Assembly: GCA_963847665.1 (NCBI GenBank)
Contig: CAWKAO010000007.1
Span: 78,981 to 142,980, forward strand
DNA length: 64,000 bases
DNA from: CAWKAO01 sp963847665
GTDB taxonomy: Bacteria > Actinomycetota > Humimicrobiia > Humimicrobiales > Humimicrobiaceae
Reading direction: 5' to 3'
A model generated the notes under the pieces. The model was given only the letters and a program-made list of their open reading frames with translations. It ran no database searches and was not told the DNA's origin. This document shows, in pieces, positions 35,630 through 43,873 of the stretch. Every line of letters begins with the position of its first letter. Position 1 is the stretch's first letter. The translations under genes were made by a program, and so were the position numbers.

Positions 35630-36499
35630 ATGAACAAAGAAAACGAAAAGACACTGTTAGATACATATTCAGGTAAAAAACATGTTAATCATGGAGAACC
35701 TGATGCTGGATTTCAGGATAAGGTAGACTTTGAAAATATTTTCAAGGAGATGCTGCATCTTGAAAAACCAAAAAACCTCCAGAGTAAAATAAAATACTGC
35801 CTGGTCAAGGTATCTATTGAAGAGCTGGAAAAAGCTGTTTCTGAAACAGGCATAAATGATAAAAATTATCTGCTGTATCAATTCTCTAATTTTCTTGTAA
35901 AAAACCTTCGGAAAAGAGACATCTATCTTATGGCTGAACCCGGAAACTTTCTTATCCTTTTTTCAGATTCAAGCATTGAATCTGTAGAAAATACAATAAA
36001 AAGGATACAAATGCTGGTAGAAAAAGAATATGGAGGGAAAATAAGGATTAAAAGTTCAGTGGAGATCGGAACAGAAAAAGAGCAGGAGATCACTCCTATT
36101 ATAAGTAAATCCCACCTGTTTTCAACAACCAATAGGGTAAGCAAAAGAAGCCCAGAAAAAGTTGTATCAAAAAGTAATGTAGGAAAATCTGTATTTTTGA
36201 ATTTTGTTTTTTCATTTTTTATTTTCTCTTCAGTACTTTTAATACTTGAAGCATTTATATACTATGGGTTAAATCGGTTTGTTTCAATACCGGCAAACCT
36301 TCAACCAGATACCTTATTTTTAAAATATTTACCAGGATTTTCAAATATATTACAAAATATGAGTATAGCTATCACTCCCTTTGTCTTTTTTACTATTCAG
36401 ACATTTTTTGTTTGCCTAGTTTTTGGGGCAGGTATGTTTGCAGGCTATATGATAAACCTGAAAATGGGAAGAAAAGGTAAAATAAACACAAGGCAATAA
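35630..36499 (+). CDS. Membrane protein with degenerate GGDEF domain and retained I-site, putative c-di-GMP receptor
   Basis: The 289-residue protein starts at ATG 35630, right after tadC. Residues about 55-155 follow the GGDEF fold (LYQFSNFLVKNLRKRDIYLM, FLILFSDSSIESVENTIKRI). The active-site motif is EPGNF instead of GGDEF, so it should not make c-di-GMP. An RxxD (RKRD) lies exactly five residues before EPGNF, the inhibitory-site spacing. Two membrane segments follow (about 190-212 and 250-280). The family is not one I can name; PelD uses the same logic of a degenerate GGDEF with I-site. Probable role: c-di-GMP control of Tad pilus assembly. Confidence 0.75.
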   Translation: MNKENEKTLLDTYSGKKHVNHGEPDAGFQDKVDFENIFKEMLHLEKPKNLQSKIKYCLVKVSIEELEKAVSETGINDKNYLLYQFSNFLVKNLRKRDIYLMAEPGNFLILFSDSSIESVENTIKRIQMLVEKEYGGKIRIKSSVEIGTEKEQEITPIISKSHLFSTTNRVSKRSPEKVVSKSNVGKSVFLNFVFSFFIFSSVLLILEAFIYYGLNRFVSIPANLQPDTLFLKYLPGFSNILQNMSIAITPFVFFTIQTFFVCLVFGAGMFAGYMINLKMGRKGKINTRQ

Positions 36500-36641
36500 A
36501 GAGTCTACTTGGAACACAAAAAACACTTTAAAAAACTCCTTGAAAAGAAACATTTCAATTCTCCATTTGTGCATCTAGATTTATGATCATCAAAATAAGT
36601 ATGATTGTTGAATCAGAAAATTCCTGAAAAACAAATTTTTG

Positions 36642-36667
36642 GCCTATTAAGAATGCCTATTAAGAAT
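36642..36667 (+). repeat. Perfect 13-bp tandem repeat in the gap after the Tad operon
   Basis: Two adjacent copies of gcctattaagaat. The rest of the 270-base gap 36500-36771 holds no frame or terminator I can support. Confidence 0.6.
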
Positions 36668-36771
36668 AATACTATTAGTGAAGCAATTATTGATAAAAGT
36701 TGATATTATAGTAAAGGCATTTTTTCCTGTTTATAGATTTTAAAATTATAAATAAAAAATAGTTTATAAAA

Positions 36772-37740
36772 ATGTATCTGGGTATAGATTTTTTATTGGA
36801 GGATTCCAGGACCTTCTATGTAAGTGAGGTAAATACAGGCCTTCCCGGAGGTGCAAGGGAATATGACCTTGTGTATAGGGCAATATTTAAAAGACCCTCG
36901 GGTGTTTTTGAAAAAATTGACAGTATCTCCCGGGATAACTTCAGCAAACCCTTTAAAAACTACATCCGGGAGCAAGCTTCTTTTGGGGAACTAAAAACCC
37001 TTAAGATCTGGATGGATGGCAAAGGTGATCGTCCTGAGATCAAAGCTAAAAACCTCAGGCTTGAGGATAAATGGGTCCAATATCTTATCCTTTCAAGTAG
37101 GTTTCCAATGGTAAGATCAGAATTATATGATCCAGGCAATACAGAGACATACGTACGGCGCGTAAGGAAAGATGGACCATTGATATTAAAGCGAAGGCTT
37201 GGAAGGGGAGGAAAGGGTTTTTTAGAAATAAGAGAAGAATCGCAGATAAAACAGGTTGAAAGATATGGCCTTCCAAAAGACTCCTATATTATCCAGCCTT
37301 ATTTAAAGAGCGAGATAAAGGTGAATAATAAATCCTTTAAACTGTCTGTAAGAGTAATAGTATTTGCGGGTAATTTTATTTGTATTTTTGCAAATCTGTC
37401 AGAAGGTCAGACTTCAAATCATGGTATAAGATTTTTTATAGAAACTGAAAGCGATATAAAAAAAATAAGCATTAAAAATGAGGATTTTAAAGTGTGGGAA
37501 GTAAATGAAAAAGCCTGGGAAGCTGATATTTTTTATGGCGATGAGATACCTCCACACCTTTACCACAATCTTTACGAAGAGACTATAGCAGACACGGTAG
37601 TCAATATGCCTTGCAGTATTTATAACGATATTATCAAAACAGCCATATCCATCAACGATTTTTATAATCTACTGGACTTTAATAAATTACCCAGATGTTA
37701 TATTGAAGAAGCTTTAATAAGCAAGTTTCCGGATTTTTAA
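36772..37740 (+). CDS. ATP-grasp-like protein
   Basis: This 322-residue protein has an ATP-grasp-type nucleotide-binding region (GPLILKRRLGRGGKGFLEI and an IIQPYLKSEIKVN segment) in the middle. The N-terminal VSEVNTGLPGGAREYDL resembles the substrate end of ATP-grasp ligases, suggesting a permuted layout. Not a family I can name. No Shine-Dalgarno is obvious, and upstream is AT-rich. Its nearness to the Tad operon may be coincidental. Confidence 0.6.
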   Translation: MYLGIDFLLEDSRTFYVSEVNTGLPGGAREYDLVYRAIFKRPSGVFEKIDSISRDNFSKPFKNYIREQASFGELKTLKIWMDGKGDRPEIKAKNLRLEDKWVQYLILSSRFPMVRSELYDPGNTETYVRRVRKDGPLILKRRLGRGGKGFLEIREESQIKQVERYGLPKDSYIIQPYLKSEIKVNNKSFKLSVRVIVFAGNFICIFANLSEGQTSNHGIRFFIETESDIKKISIKNEDFKVWEVNEKAWEADIFYGDEIPPHLYHNLYEETIADTVVNMPCSIYNDIIKTAISINDFYNLLDFNKLPRCYIEEALISKFPDF

Positions 37741-37743
37741 AGA

Positions 37744-37971
37744 TCAGAAAAACATCTCAAGTATTCCAAAAAGACCCATTATAATTGCAGTAAGATCCAG
37801 CCATATCCCCCTGACCCTGTCCAGGACGACGAACTCTTTAATAATGTCAGCGATGCTGAAAAGGATTGCAAGGATACCTGTATATACTCCAAAACCAATA
37901 ACCAATATTGACAGTATCCCAAAAGTAAATGCTACTATAGACAGAGCACTTGTTTTTGCTGTTTTCTCCAA
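37744..37971 (-). CDS. Small two- to three-helix membrane protein (75 residues)
   Basis: A DUF4190-like small hydrophobic protein: AFTFGILSILVIGFGVYTGI, a second helix (AILFSIADIIKEFVV) and LTAIIMGLFGILEMFF. TTG start behind a weak GGATG. Second gene of a two-gene minus-strand unit. Confidence 0.6.
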   Translation of the reverse strand: MEKTAKTSALSIVAFTFGILSILVIGFGVYTGILAILFSIADIIKEFVVLDRVRGIWLDLTAIIMGLFGILEMFF

Positions 37972-37989
37972 ATACTTACATCCAGGTAC

Positions 37990-38148
37990 TTATGTTATTT
38001 TATCGATTACTTTTATTTTACCTATTGCCCAGATCACAAGAAGCGCAACAAATCCGGGAAATAAGATAAAAAAGCTTACAACCAGTATTATGACCCAGGT
38101 CACCGTATTTAATTTCATCCAGTATTTTTTTTCTTCACTATCTTCCAT
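37990..38148 (-). CDS. Small single-helix membrane protein (52 residues)
   Basis: A short frame with Shine-Dalgarno AGGAG, reading MEDSEEKKYWMKLNTVTW and then a long hydrophobic stretch (VIILVVSFFILFPGFVALLVIW). It precedes the 75-residue protein by 18 bases. The plus-strand frame over this region is its shadow. Confidence 0.65.
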   Translation of the reverse strand: MEDSEEKKYWMKLNTVTWVIILVVSFFILFPGFVALLVIWAIGKIKVIDKIT

Positions 38149-38318
38149 TACTGACTCCTGACATATTTAAGCCTGTAAATCATTTATGTCTTGATCTAAT
38201 AATATTTTATAGCAATATCTTTTTTTAAAAAGGTATTATTTAGAAAATTATATTTAATATCAGTTTCAGTGTAAAGCTAAATTCAGTATTAACTTAAAAA
38301 AGGTAAAATTATTTATTT

Positions 38319-38353
38319 AGTATCTTGCAATGCAAGATACTTTGTGCTATTAT
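38319..38353 (+). promoter_or_regulatory. Palindromic operator overlapping a promoter, probable PadR site
   Basis: A perfect inverted repeat of AGTATCTTGCA and TGCAAGATACT with one central base (38319-38341) overlaps TTGCAA (38325-38330), which has a 17-base spacing to TATTAT (38348-38353). The position, 43 bases before a PadR gene, indicates autoregulation. Confidence 0.75.
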
Positions 38354-38395
38354 AACCTGGATTTTAGAAAATGTTCATACCGGAAAGGTCATAAG

Positions 38396-38713
38396 ATGAA
38401 CATACAATTTAAAAAGGGAGTACTGGAATTATGTGTACTTTCACTTTTAACAAGAGAAAACCGCTATGGCTATGATCTTGTCAATGAGATATCCAAGAAT
38501 ATCCAGATATCTGAAGGTACCATTTATCCGCTCTTAAGAAGGTTGAAAAATGTCGGGTACGTCTCCACCTACCTGCAGGAATCGCAGGAAGGGGCACCAA
38601 GAAAATATTATAAATTGACCGATACAGGGAAAAAGATCACAAAGGAATTAAAAAAAGACTGGTTTGATTTTGCTGATAAAGTCAGCGACCTTCTGGGGGG
38701 TGAAGATAAATAA
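38396..38713 (+). CDS. PadR-family regulator of envelope operon
   Basis: The 105-residue PadR protein has the winged helix (GVLELCVLSLLTRENRYGYD, ISEGTIYPLLRRLKNVGYV) and a short C-terminal dimerisation helix. It starts at ATG 38396 behind GGAAAGG. Its stop abuts the DUF1700 gene with a 1-base overlap. The PadR-DUF1700 pair is a common bacterial module in which PadR represses its own operon. Confidence 0.9.
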   Translation: MNIQFKKGVLELCVLSLLTRENRYGYDLVNEISKNIQISEGTIYPLLRRLKNVGYVSTYLQESQEGAPRKYYKLTDTGKKITKELKKDWFDFADKVSDLLGGEDK

Positions 38714-39303
38714 TGAACAAGGGAAAATTCATCGAACGATTATCAAAAAATTTAAAAAATCTACCAAAAGAAGAAGTGGCAGATATCCTTTCAGACCTGG
38801 AGGAATATTTTGAAGTAGGTCTCGAGAGGGGAAGGACAGAAGAGGAACTGGTCTCATCTATGGGTGACCCAAAGACTCTTGCAAGGGAGATAAGAGTCGA
38901 ATCGTTTATAAAGAAGGCAGAGGAAAGTGCCAGCACAGGAAATATTGCCAGGGCAGTTTTTACTTCTATCGGTCTTAGCTTTTTTAACCTGATATTCATA
39001 TTGCCGCCGTTTATTGTAATATTCAGCGTAATACTATCCCTTTTTGCAGTCTCGGTATCATTAAGTGCTGCAGGGATCACAGGAATGTTAGGCAGCATGT
39101 TTTATCCGCTTTATTCCCAGTATTTGACTTTTACTTTACATCCGGCAGCTTTATTTTTCCTGTTCATGGGGATAGGAGCTTTCGGGGTCCTGTTTTTTGT
39201 AGGAAACATATATCTGTGGAAGCTGGCCTATAGGGGGACAGTAAAGTATCTTAGGTTTAATTTGAGTATTATTAAGGGTAGGAGGCAGCAGGATGAAATC
39301 TAA
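38713..39303 (+). CDS. DUF1700 (HAAS) domain membrane protein
   Basis: The 196-residue protein has the N-terminal HAAS helix segment (FIERLSKNLKNLPKEEVADI and GRTEEELVSSMGDPKTLA, about 1-60), then four membrane helices. HAAS proteins are thought to couple a PadR-type transcription unit to envelope sensing. The start overlaps the PadR stop, and its end overlaps the next start. Confidence 0.88.
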   Translation: MNKGKFIERLSKNLKNLPKEEVADILSDLEEYFEVGLERGRTEEELVSSMGDPKTLAREIRVESFIKKAEESASTGNIARAVFTSIGLSFFNLIFILPPFIVIFSVILSLFAVSVSLSAAGITGMLGSMFYPLYSQYLTFTLHPAALFFLFMGIGAFGVLFFVGNIYLWKLAYRGTVKYLRFNLSIIKGRRQQDEI

Positions 39304-40165
39304 AGTCACTAAATTTATTATTATCCTGGTTTCAATAATGGTAGTTTCATTTGTTGCAGCTGGAATAATATTTTATGCAACCGGCGGTATCTCTGCAATA
39401 TCTATAAGTAGCCCAAATATCCATACATCAGAGACTTATAAGGCCGCCGGAGTTGAAAGAATAGTCATAAAGACAGTAAATACAGATATTAATGTCATAC
39501 CTGCTGTCATCAATAGAGTGGACGTGGATTTTTATGGAAATATAAAGACTAACCTGGCAGCAGAAATACCGAAACTTAAGACAGGACTTGATAATGGAAT
39601 ACTCTCTATAGAGATAACCCAGCCAAGGACGATAAATATCGGGCTCATAAACCTGTCACAACTTCAGCTTGATGTCTATGTCCCTAATGATTACAAGGGT
39701 GAGATCATGGTCGCTACGGTATCAGGGGATCTCAATATACATGACCTTGGTCTTGCAAGACTGGATTTTACAAGTACGTCTGCCGACATCGAGTCAGATT
39801 CAGTGACGGCCGGGGATTTTTCAATCAATACTTCATCCGGGGATGTCTTGATGAAAAATATGGAAGGAATGTTGGATATAAACACCATCTCGGGTGACGT
39901 AAAAGCAGGGATCAAGGAGTTAAAAGGCAATATTTATATAAAGACAATATCAGGTGATATGCTGGTCGCCCTACCCGGCCAATCTGAATTTGATTTTACA
40001 TTCATTTCTGTATCGGGAGATTTCTTGAACCAGTTCGGGGCACAGATCAGTTATTCAGAAAATGGGAAGATGGAGGGTTTCGTCGGTGAGGGCGACTACA
40101 AAATCACTGCAGAAACAGTCTCCGGAGATATAAAAATAGAAAAGGAAGGGAAAGAAAATGAATAG
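39293..40165 (+). CDS. DUF4097 beta-solenoid membrane-anchored protein
   Basis: The 290-residue protein has an N-terminal anchor helix, then a beta-rich DUF4097 domain with the recurring SGD motif (VSGDLNIHDL, SSGDVLMKN, ISGDVKAGI, ISGDMLVAL, VSGDIKIEK). The repeats make an extracytoplasmic solenoid. It overlaps DUF1700 by 11 bases and the next gene by 8, so all are co-translated. Confidence 0.88.
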   Translation: MKSKVTKFIIILVSIMVVSFVAAGIIFYATGGISAISISSPNIHTSETYKAAGVERIVIKTVNTDINVIPAVINRVDVDFYGNIKTNLAAEIPKLKTGLDNGILSIEITQPRTINIGLINLSQLQLDVYVPNDYKGEIMVATVSGDLNIHDLGLARLDFTSTSADIESDSVTAGDFSINTSSGDVLMKNMEGMLDINTISGDVKAGIKELKGNIYIKTISGDMLVALPGQSEFDFTFISVSGDFLNQFGAQISYSENGKMEGFVGEGDYKITAETVSGDIKIEKEGKENE

Positions 40166-40904
40166 GGTAGTAAAAACGATAGCATTGACTGCAGTTGTAA
40201 CGGCACTGCTTGTCGTAATGGTAGCATCCACATCTTGTATAAGAATAGTGGGTCTGACCGGTTCCGGCAATATTGTGACAGAGGAAAGGGAAGTGTCCGG
40301 GTTTGATAAAGTCTCGGTCAGTGCAGGGATAAATCTTTTTATAGAACAGGGCAGTACCGAGTCGTTGAAGATCGAATCGGATGATAACATTATAAAAAGG
40401 ATAGTAACAGAAGTAAGAAACGGCAAGCTTGAGATCAAGTATAAAAACCCTGTTCTGGGTGGGATAAATCTTACCAGGCCCGTAAAAGTATATCTCACTG
40501 TAGTAGATCTTGTCGAAATCGATGTTTCAAGTGGTGCTGATATAGAAAGCAAACAGATCAAAACTGATAAGATGGAAATAAATATAAGCAGTGGAGCAGT
40601 TGCAGATTTGATCCTGGATGTGGGCGAGTTTGTCGCATCAGTTTCAAGCGGTTCTGATCTTAATGTCTCTGGCATAGCAGAAAGCCAGGAGATAGACCTC
40701 AGCAGTGGCTGTGATTACGATGCCAGGGAATTGGATAGCGTTGATGCGGTACTGAATGTCTCCAGCGGGTCCAATGCAGTGGTCAGGGTCAGCGGTACTC
40801 TTGATGTTAATGTTTCAAGCGGTGCTCAGGTGAGATATATAGGTACCCCTGAAGTGACATCAAATGTATCTTCAGGTGGCAATCTTAACAGTATTTCAGA
40901 ATAA
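40158..40904 (+). CDS. DUF2807 (GIN-domain) lipoprotein 1
   Basis: The 248-residue protein has a lipobox (ASTSC) after a signal helix, then a GIN/DUF2807 domain starting at SGNIVTEEREVSGFDKVSVS and built of SSG repeats. It is secreted and membrane-anchored. The family's function is unknown; it is related to the DUF4097 domain in the gene before it. Confidence 0.87.
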   Translation: MNRVVKTIALTAVVTALLVVMVASTSCIRIVGLTGSGNIVTEEREVSGFDKVSVSAGINLFIEQGSTESLKIESDDNIIKRIVTEVRNGKLEIKYKNPVLGGINLTRPVKVYLTVVDLVEIDVSSGADIESKQIKTDKMEINISSGAVADLILDVGEFVASVSSGSDLNVSGIAESQEIDLSSGCDYDARELDSVDAVLNVSSGSNAVVRVSGTLDVNVSSGAQVRYIGTPEVTSNVSSGGNLNSISE

Positions 40905-40943
40905 GATTTAGATTAAAGGATTTTTTAAAAGGGGATGATTGTT

Positions 40944-41705
40944 ATGAAAGAAATAATAAAAAGATCAAAAACAAAGATGGCATTTATATCGCTTTTGATA
41001 ATAATGCTGGCAATGACTGTAACTTTGAGTTCATGCATCACTATAAGGGTGAATTCACTAAAAGGTTCCGGTGACTTAAAAACCCAGGATTACGAGATCG
41101 ATGATTTCAATTTACTTGATTTCAGCGGTATAGGAAATATTGATATAGTCCAGGGAGATAATGTATCCCTGAAGATCGAAGCAGAGGGCAATATACTTGA
41201 TGCAATGAAAGTGGAAAATAAAGGCAATAGTCTTGTGATAGGGTTTAAAAGAGGTTTTATGAATGTTGTTCCGACCAAGAATATATCAATACACCTGACA
41301 GTAAAAGATCTCGAAAAGATAGATATCTCTGGTGCAGGAAGCATTAAATGCGAAAAGCTTGATATGGAAAAGTTTGTAATAAATTCAAGCGGATTGGGAA
41401 GTATAGATATGAACCTTAATGGCCAGGACCTTAAGGTATCAATATCAGGTGTCGGCAAGATAAATATGAAAGGAGAAGTAGATACCCAGCAGGTAGATAT
41501 TTCCGGTGCAGGCTCATACTCTGCAAAGGAGCTTATAAGCAGGGATTGTGAGGTAGATATAAGCGGGGCAGGGAGGGCAACTGTAAATGCCACTGATACT
41601 CTTGATATTCAATTGAGCGGAGTCGGTTCTGTTGAATATACAGGTAACCCCTCTGTCACCCAGAATATATCAGGTGTGGGCGGAGCGGTAAAAAGTGCCG
41701 AGTAG
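40944..41705 (+). CDS. DUF2807 (GIN-domain) lipoprotein 2
   Basis: The start at ATG 40944 is favoured since AAGGGG (40929-40934) lies nine bases before it but directly abuts ATG 40935. Residues 1-30 form a signal with the lipobox LSSC; SGDLKTQDYEIDDFNLLDFS then begins the GIN domain with SGAGS/SGVGS repeats. It is a divergent paralogue of the preceding gene, 39 bases away. Confidence 0.87.
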   Translation: MKEIIKRSKTKMAFISLLIIMLAMTVTLSSCITIRVNSLKGSGDLKTQDYEIDDFNLLDFSGIGNIDIVQGDNVSLKIEAEGNILDAMKVENKGNSLVIGFKRGFMNVVPTKNISIHLTVKDLEKIDISGAGSIKCEKLDMEKFVINSSGLGSIDMNLNGQDLKVSISGVGKINMKGEVDTQQVDISGAGSYSAKELISRDCEVDISGAGRATVNATDTLDIQLSGVGSVEYTGNPSVTQNISGVGGAVKSAE

Positions 41706-41790
41706 GTAAGGGAATATTGTTTTAAAAACAAAACAACAGAAATATAAAAAAATAATTGAAATAAAAAATAGAAAATCGAAGGAGGAAAAA

Positions 41791-42240
41791 ATGGCAGAGA
41801 TAAAAAACGAAAGACTTGAAGAGGAGGGAAAGAAAATACTGGGAGGAGTCACCGTACTATTCTGGGTGGTATCAATACTGACAGGGATAGGAATGTTCTC
41901 CCTGAACTTCAGTAACTGGATGCCAAAAGATCTAATAGTGGGACCACTATCCATCGGCATACCCGCACCTAATACTTCATGGATACCACTGGCTCTATTT
42001 GTTGCCGCACTTGTGGGTCTGTATGTAAGAAAAGGATGGGCAGTCCCGGTCGGAAGGGCAGGGCTTGTGGTCACTATGGTGATCTTTTTCCCTGTAGGTA
42101 CAATATTTGGTGCTATCGTCTGGAAAAGATATAATGACCCTATAGCCAAGATGTATCTTAACTATAAGTTACCTGAAGAGGAAAAAGAAAAAGCACTTGC
42201 AGAATTTGATAAAAAACCTGAAGAAGAGGCAAAAAAATAA
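41791..42240 (+). CDS. Hypothetical membrane protein, 149 residues
   Basis: Strong Shine-Dalgarno GGAGG. Charged N-terminus, then about three membrane helices (TVLFWVVSILTGIGMF, IPLALFVAALVGLYV, LVVTMVIFFPVGTIFGAIV), and a Lys/Glu-rich C-terminal tail of about 30 residues. No family recognised. It is closed by the terminator at 42290 and may be the last gene of the PadR operon. Confidence 0.65.
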   Translation: MAEIKNERLEEEGKKILGGVTVLFWVVSILTGIGMFSLNFSNWMPKDLIVGPLSIGIPAPNTSWIPLALFVAALVGLYVRKGWAVPVGRAGLVVTMVIFFPVGTIFGAIVWKRYNDPIAKMYLNYKLPEEEKEKALAEFDKKPEEEAKK

Positions 42241-42289
42241 TCCGAGGATAAAAGTAATAAACGATAGGACCGGAGCATATCAATAAAAA

Positions 42290-42326
42290 AATAGGATCCT
42301 GTAGTCTTTACAGGGTCCTATTTTTC
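42290..42326. terminator. Bidirectional intrinsic terminator
   Basis: AATAGGATCCTGTA pairs with TACAGGGTCCTATT, one G-T wobble, with A-run left and T-run right. It serves the 149-residue protein gene and the convergent rhodanese gene, whose stop it overlaps. Confidence 0.88.
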
Positions 42327-42641
42327 TACAGGATATTCTTTAGATTGCCATTCTTCCCTGCCACCCTTGAAGTCCACTACCTTTTTATAACCCATTTCCA
42401 CAAGTATTCCTGCGGCCCTGGTACTTGCCTTGCACTCAAAGCCGAGGCAATAAAGGATTATTTCCTCATCCGGGTCAAGCTCTTCAGGAGCTCTTTTTGA
42501 AAGCTCGTCTGTGGGAATATTTACGGCTCCTGGTATGTGCCATTCATCATATTTTTCTGAAAGCAGCACATCTACCAGTTTAAAATCATCTTTTCTATCC
42601 ATTTTTTTCTTAAGTTCATCAGCAGTTATTTTTGTAAACAT
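42318..42641 (-). CDS. Rhodanese-like domain protein
   Basis: The 107-residue single-domain sulfurtransferase reads FKLVDVLLSEKYDEWHIPGA, then the active-site loop YCLGFECKAS with Cys in the catalytic position, ending GGREEWQSKEYPV. ATG 42641 is preferred (GGAG upstream) over 42671. It is the last gene of an XRE / membrane protein / rhodanese unit. Confidence 0.85.
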   Translation of the reverse strand: MFTKITADELKKKMDRKDDFKLVDVLLSEKYDEWHIPGAVNIPTDELSKRAPEELDPDEEIILYCLGFECKASTRAAGILVEMGYKKVVDFKGGREEWQSKEYPVEK

Positions 42642-42672
42642 TGATTCAATCTCCGATCGTTTTCTTTTCATT

Positions 42673-43587
42673 TTAACCTATATCCCTTTTATTTAAAAAT
42701 AGGGTTGTAATAGAAAAAATAAGCAGGGTAAAAAAGAAAAAAATGGGAAACCATATAAAGTTTAGCAGCTCAAAGTCACTAAAAATATATTGTAATATAA
42801 ATATCAACAGCAAAAAAAGGATCGATGTTATGAGAGTCACAAGACTTGACCGTGTGAGATCCTGGTACTGTTTTTCATCATACCATTCACTCAATCTTTC
42901 TCTTATCTTTGTCACCAGCCAGTACATCAGTATAAGTATATACGGGATCACTGCAATTATGCTTGTCATTATTATACCGGCTTTTAAGGCCCATAGTGGT
43001 AAAGGATACAGGATCAGATATAATAGCGAAAAGATCGTGACCAGGCATAAACCGGATATTCCGCTAAGTATTCCGATGTATTGTGCATTTATAAATATCG
43101 CCTCATCCCTCATGACTGTTTCTTTTTTAACGGTATCTGCAGCTTTCCTTGTCTGTAAAAGAAGGACGAGCATAAGTATATAAAAAATCAGATGCAAAGC
43201 CTGGCTTAAGAATAGAATATTGAATTCTCCCGGTAGGCCAAAAATATATTCTTTGCTTATATCACTCATAAGAGCGTAATCTCCAAAAAGCATCAGAAGT
43301 GAAATAATACTGATGAAAAATAAGAATGCCCGCAGGAAATTGCCCCTTTTAAATAGATTCAGATGAAGTATTATTGCCATGATGGCTGCAAGATGGAAGA
43401 ATCCGAATATCAAATATGTCAGTACTACCGGGATCGAAAATCTTTCCAGCATACCTTCTACATCACCGGTCTTTATGATTATATCCCTTAGCGTCAGAAA
43501 AAACGCATTTGTAAAAATAAGACCTACGATTGAAACGGAGCATAATACAAGGGTAGTATTATTGCTTATTTTTATTAGCTTTTTCAT
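42673..43587 (-). CDS. Hypothetical polytopic membrane protein, 304 residues
   Basis: Predicted eight membrane helices, with a final short basic tail (FLNKRDIG). No family recognised. It lies directly between a small XRE regulator and the rhodanese gene, so it is probably under that regulator. Such XRE-plus-membrane-protein pairs are frequent in clostridia. Confidence 0.6.
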   Translation of the reverse strand: MKKLIKISNNTTLVLCSVSIVGLIFTNAFFLTLRDIIIKTGDVEGMLERFSIPVVLTYLIFGFFHLAAIMAIILHLNLFKRGNFLRAFLFFISIISLLMLFGDYALMSDISKEYIFGLPGEFNILFLSQALHLIFYILMLVLLLQTRKAADTVKKETVMRDEAIFINAQYIGILSGISGLCLVTIFSLLYLILYPLPLWALKAGIIMTSIIAVIPYILILMYWLVTKIRERLSEWYDEKQYQDLTRSSLVTLITSILFLLLIFILQYIFSDFELLNFIWFPIFFFFTLLIFSITTLFLNKRDIG

Positions 43588-43624
43588 TTTTTTACTCCTG
43601 TCAGACTGATTTAAAAATGAGTAT

Positions 43625-43861
43625 TTATTTATTATCTATTTTTTTGATCTCCTGAAGAGAAAAAACGTCCTCAACGTTTTTAACAAAAAAAACTGCTATC
43701 CTTAATGCAAGTGCAACTGATGGATTAAATTTACCAGTTTCGATAGAGTGTATGGTAAGACGTGTCACACCGACTGCGTTTGCAAGATCCTGCTGGGAGA
43801 TCTCTCCGTGCTCAAACCTTAGTTTTCTTAAATTGTTTCCAAGTTCGTATTTTTTACCCAT
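43625..43861 (-). CDS. XRE/Cro-type HTH regulator (YozG-like)
   Basis: The 78-residue protein is a single HTH_3 domain (LRKLRFEHGEISQQDLANAV, GVTRLTIHSIETGKFNPSVA) with the C-terminal VEDVFSL typical of the YozG/YgzD group that regulates adjacent membrane-protein genes. Its promoter carries inverted repeats (43874-43923). Confidence 0.9.
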   Translation of the reverse strand: MGKKYELGNNLRKLRFEHGEISQQDLANAVGVTRLTIHSIETGKFNPSVALALRIAVFFVKNVEDVFSLQEIKKIDNK

Positions 43862-43873
43862 TATCTTCAGTTT

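Noticed and set aside
37844..38161. Plus-strand 105-codon frame
   Set aside because: It is antisense to two small hydrophobic proteins with ribosome sites on the minus strand.
40158..41705. Repeats in the DUF2807 genes as a CRISPR or satellite array
   Set aside because: They are degenerate coding repeats (SGAG/SSG turns of a beta-solenoid) without constant repeat-spacer spacing.
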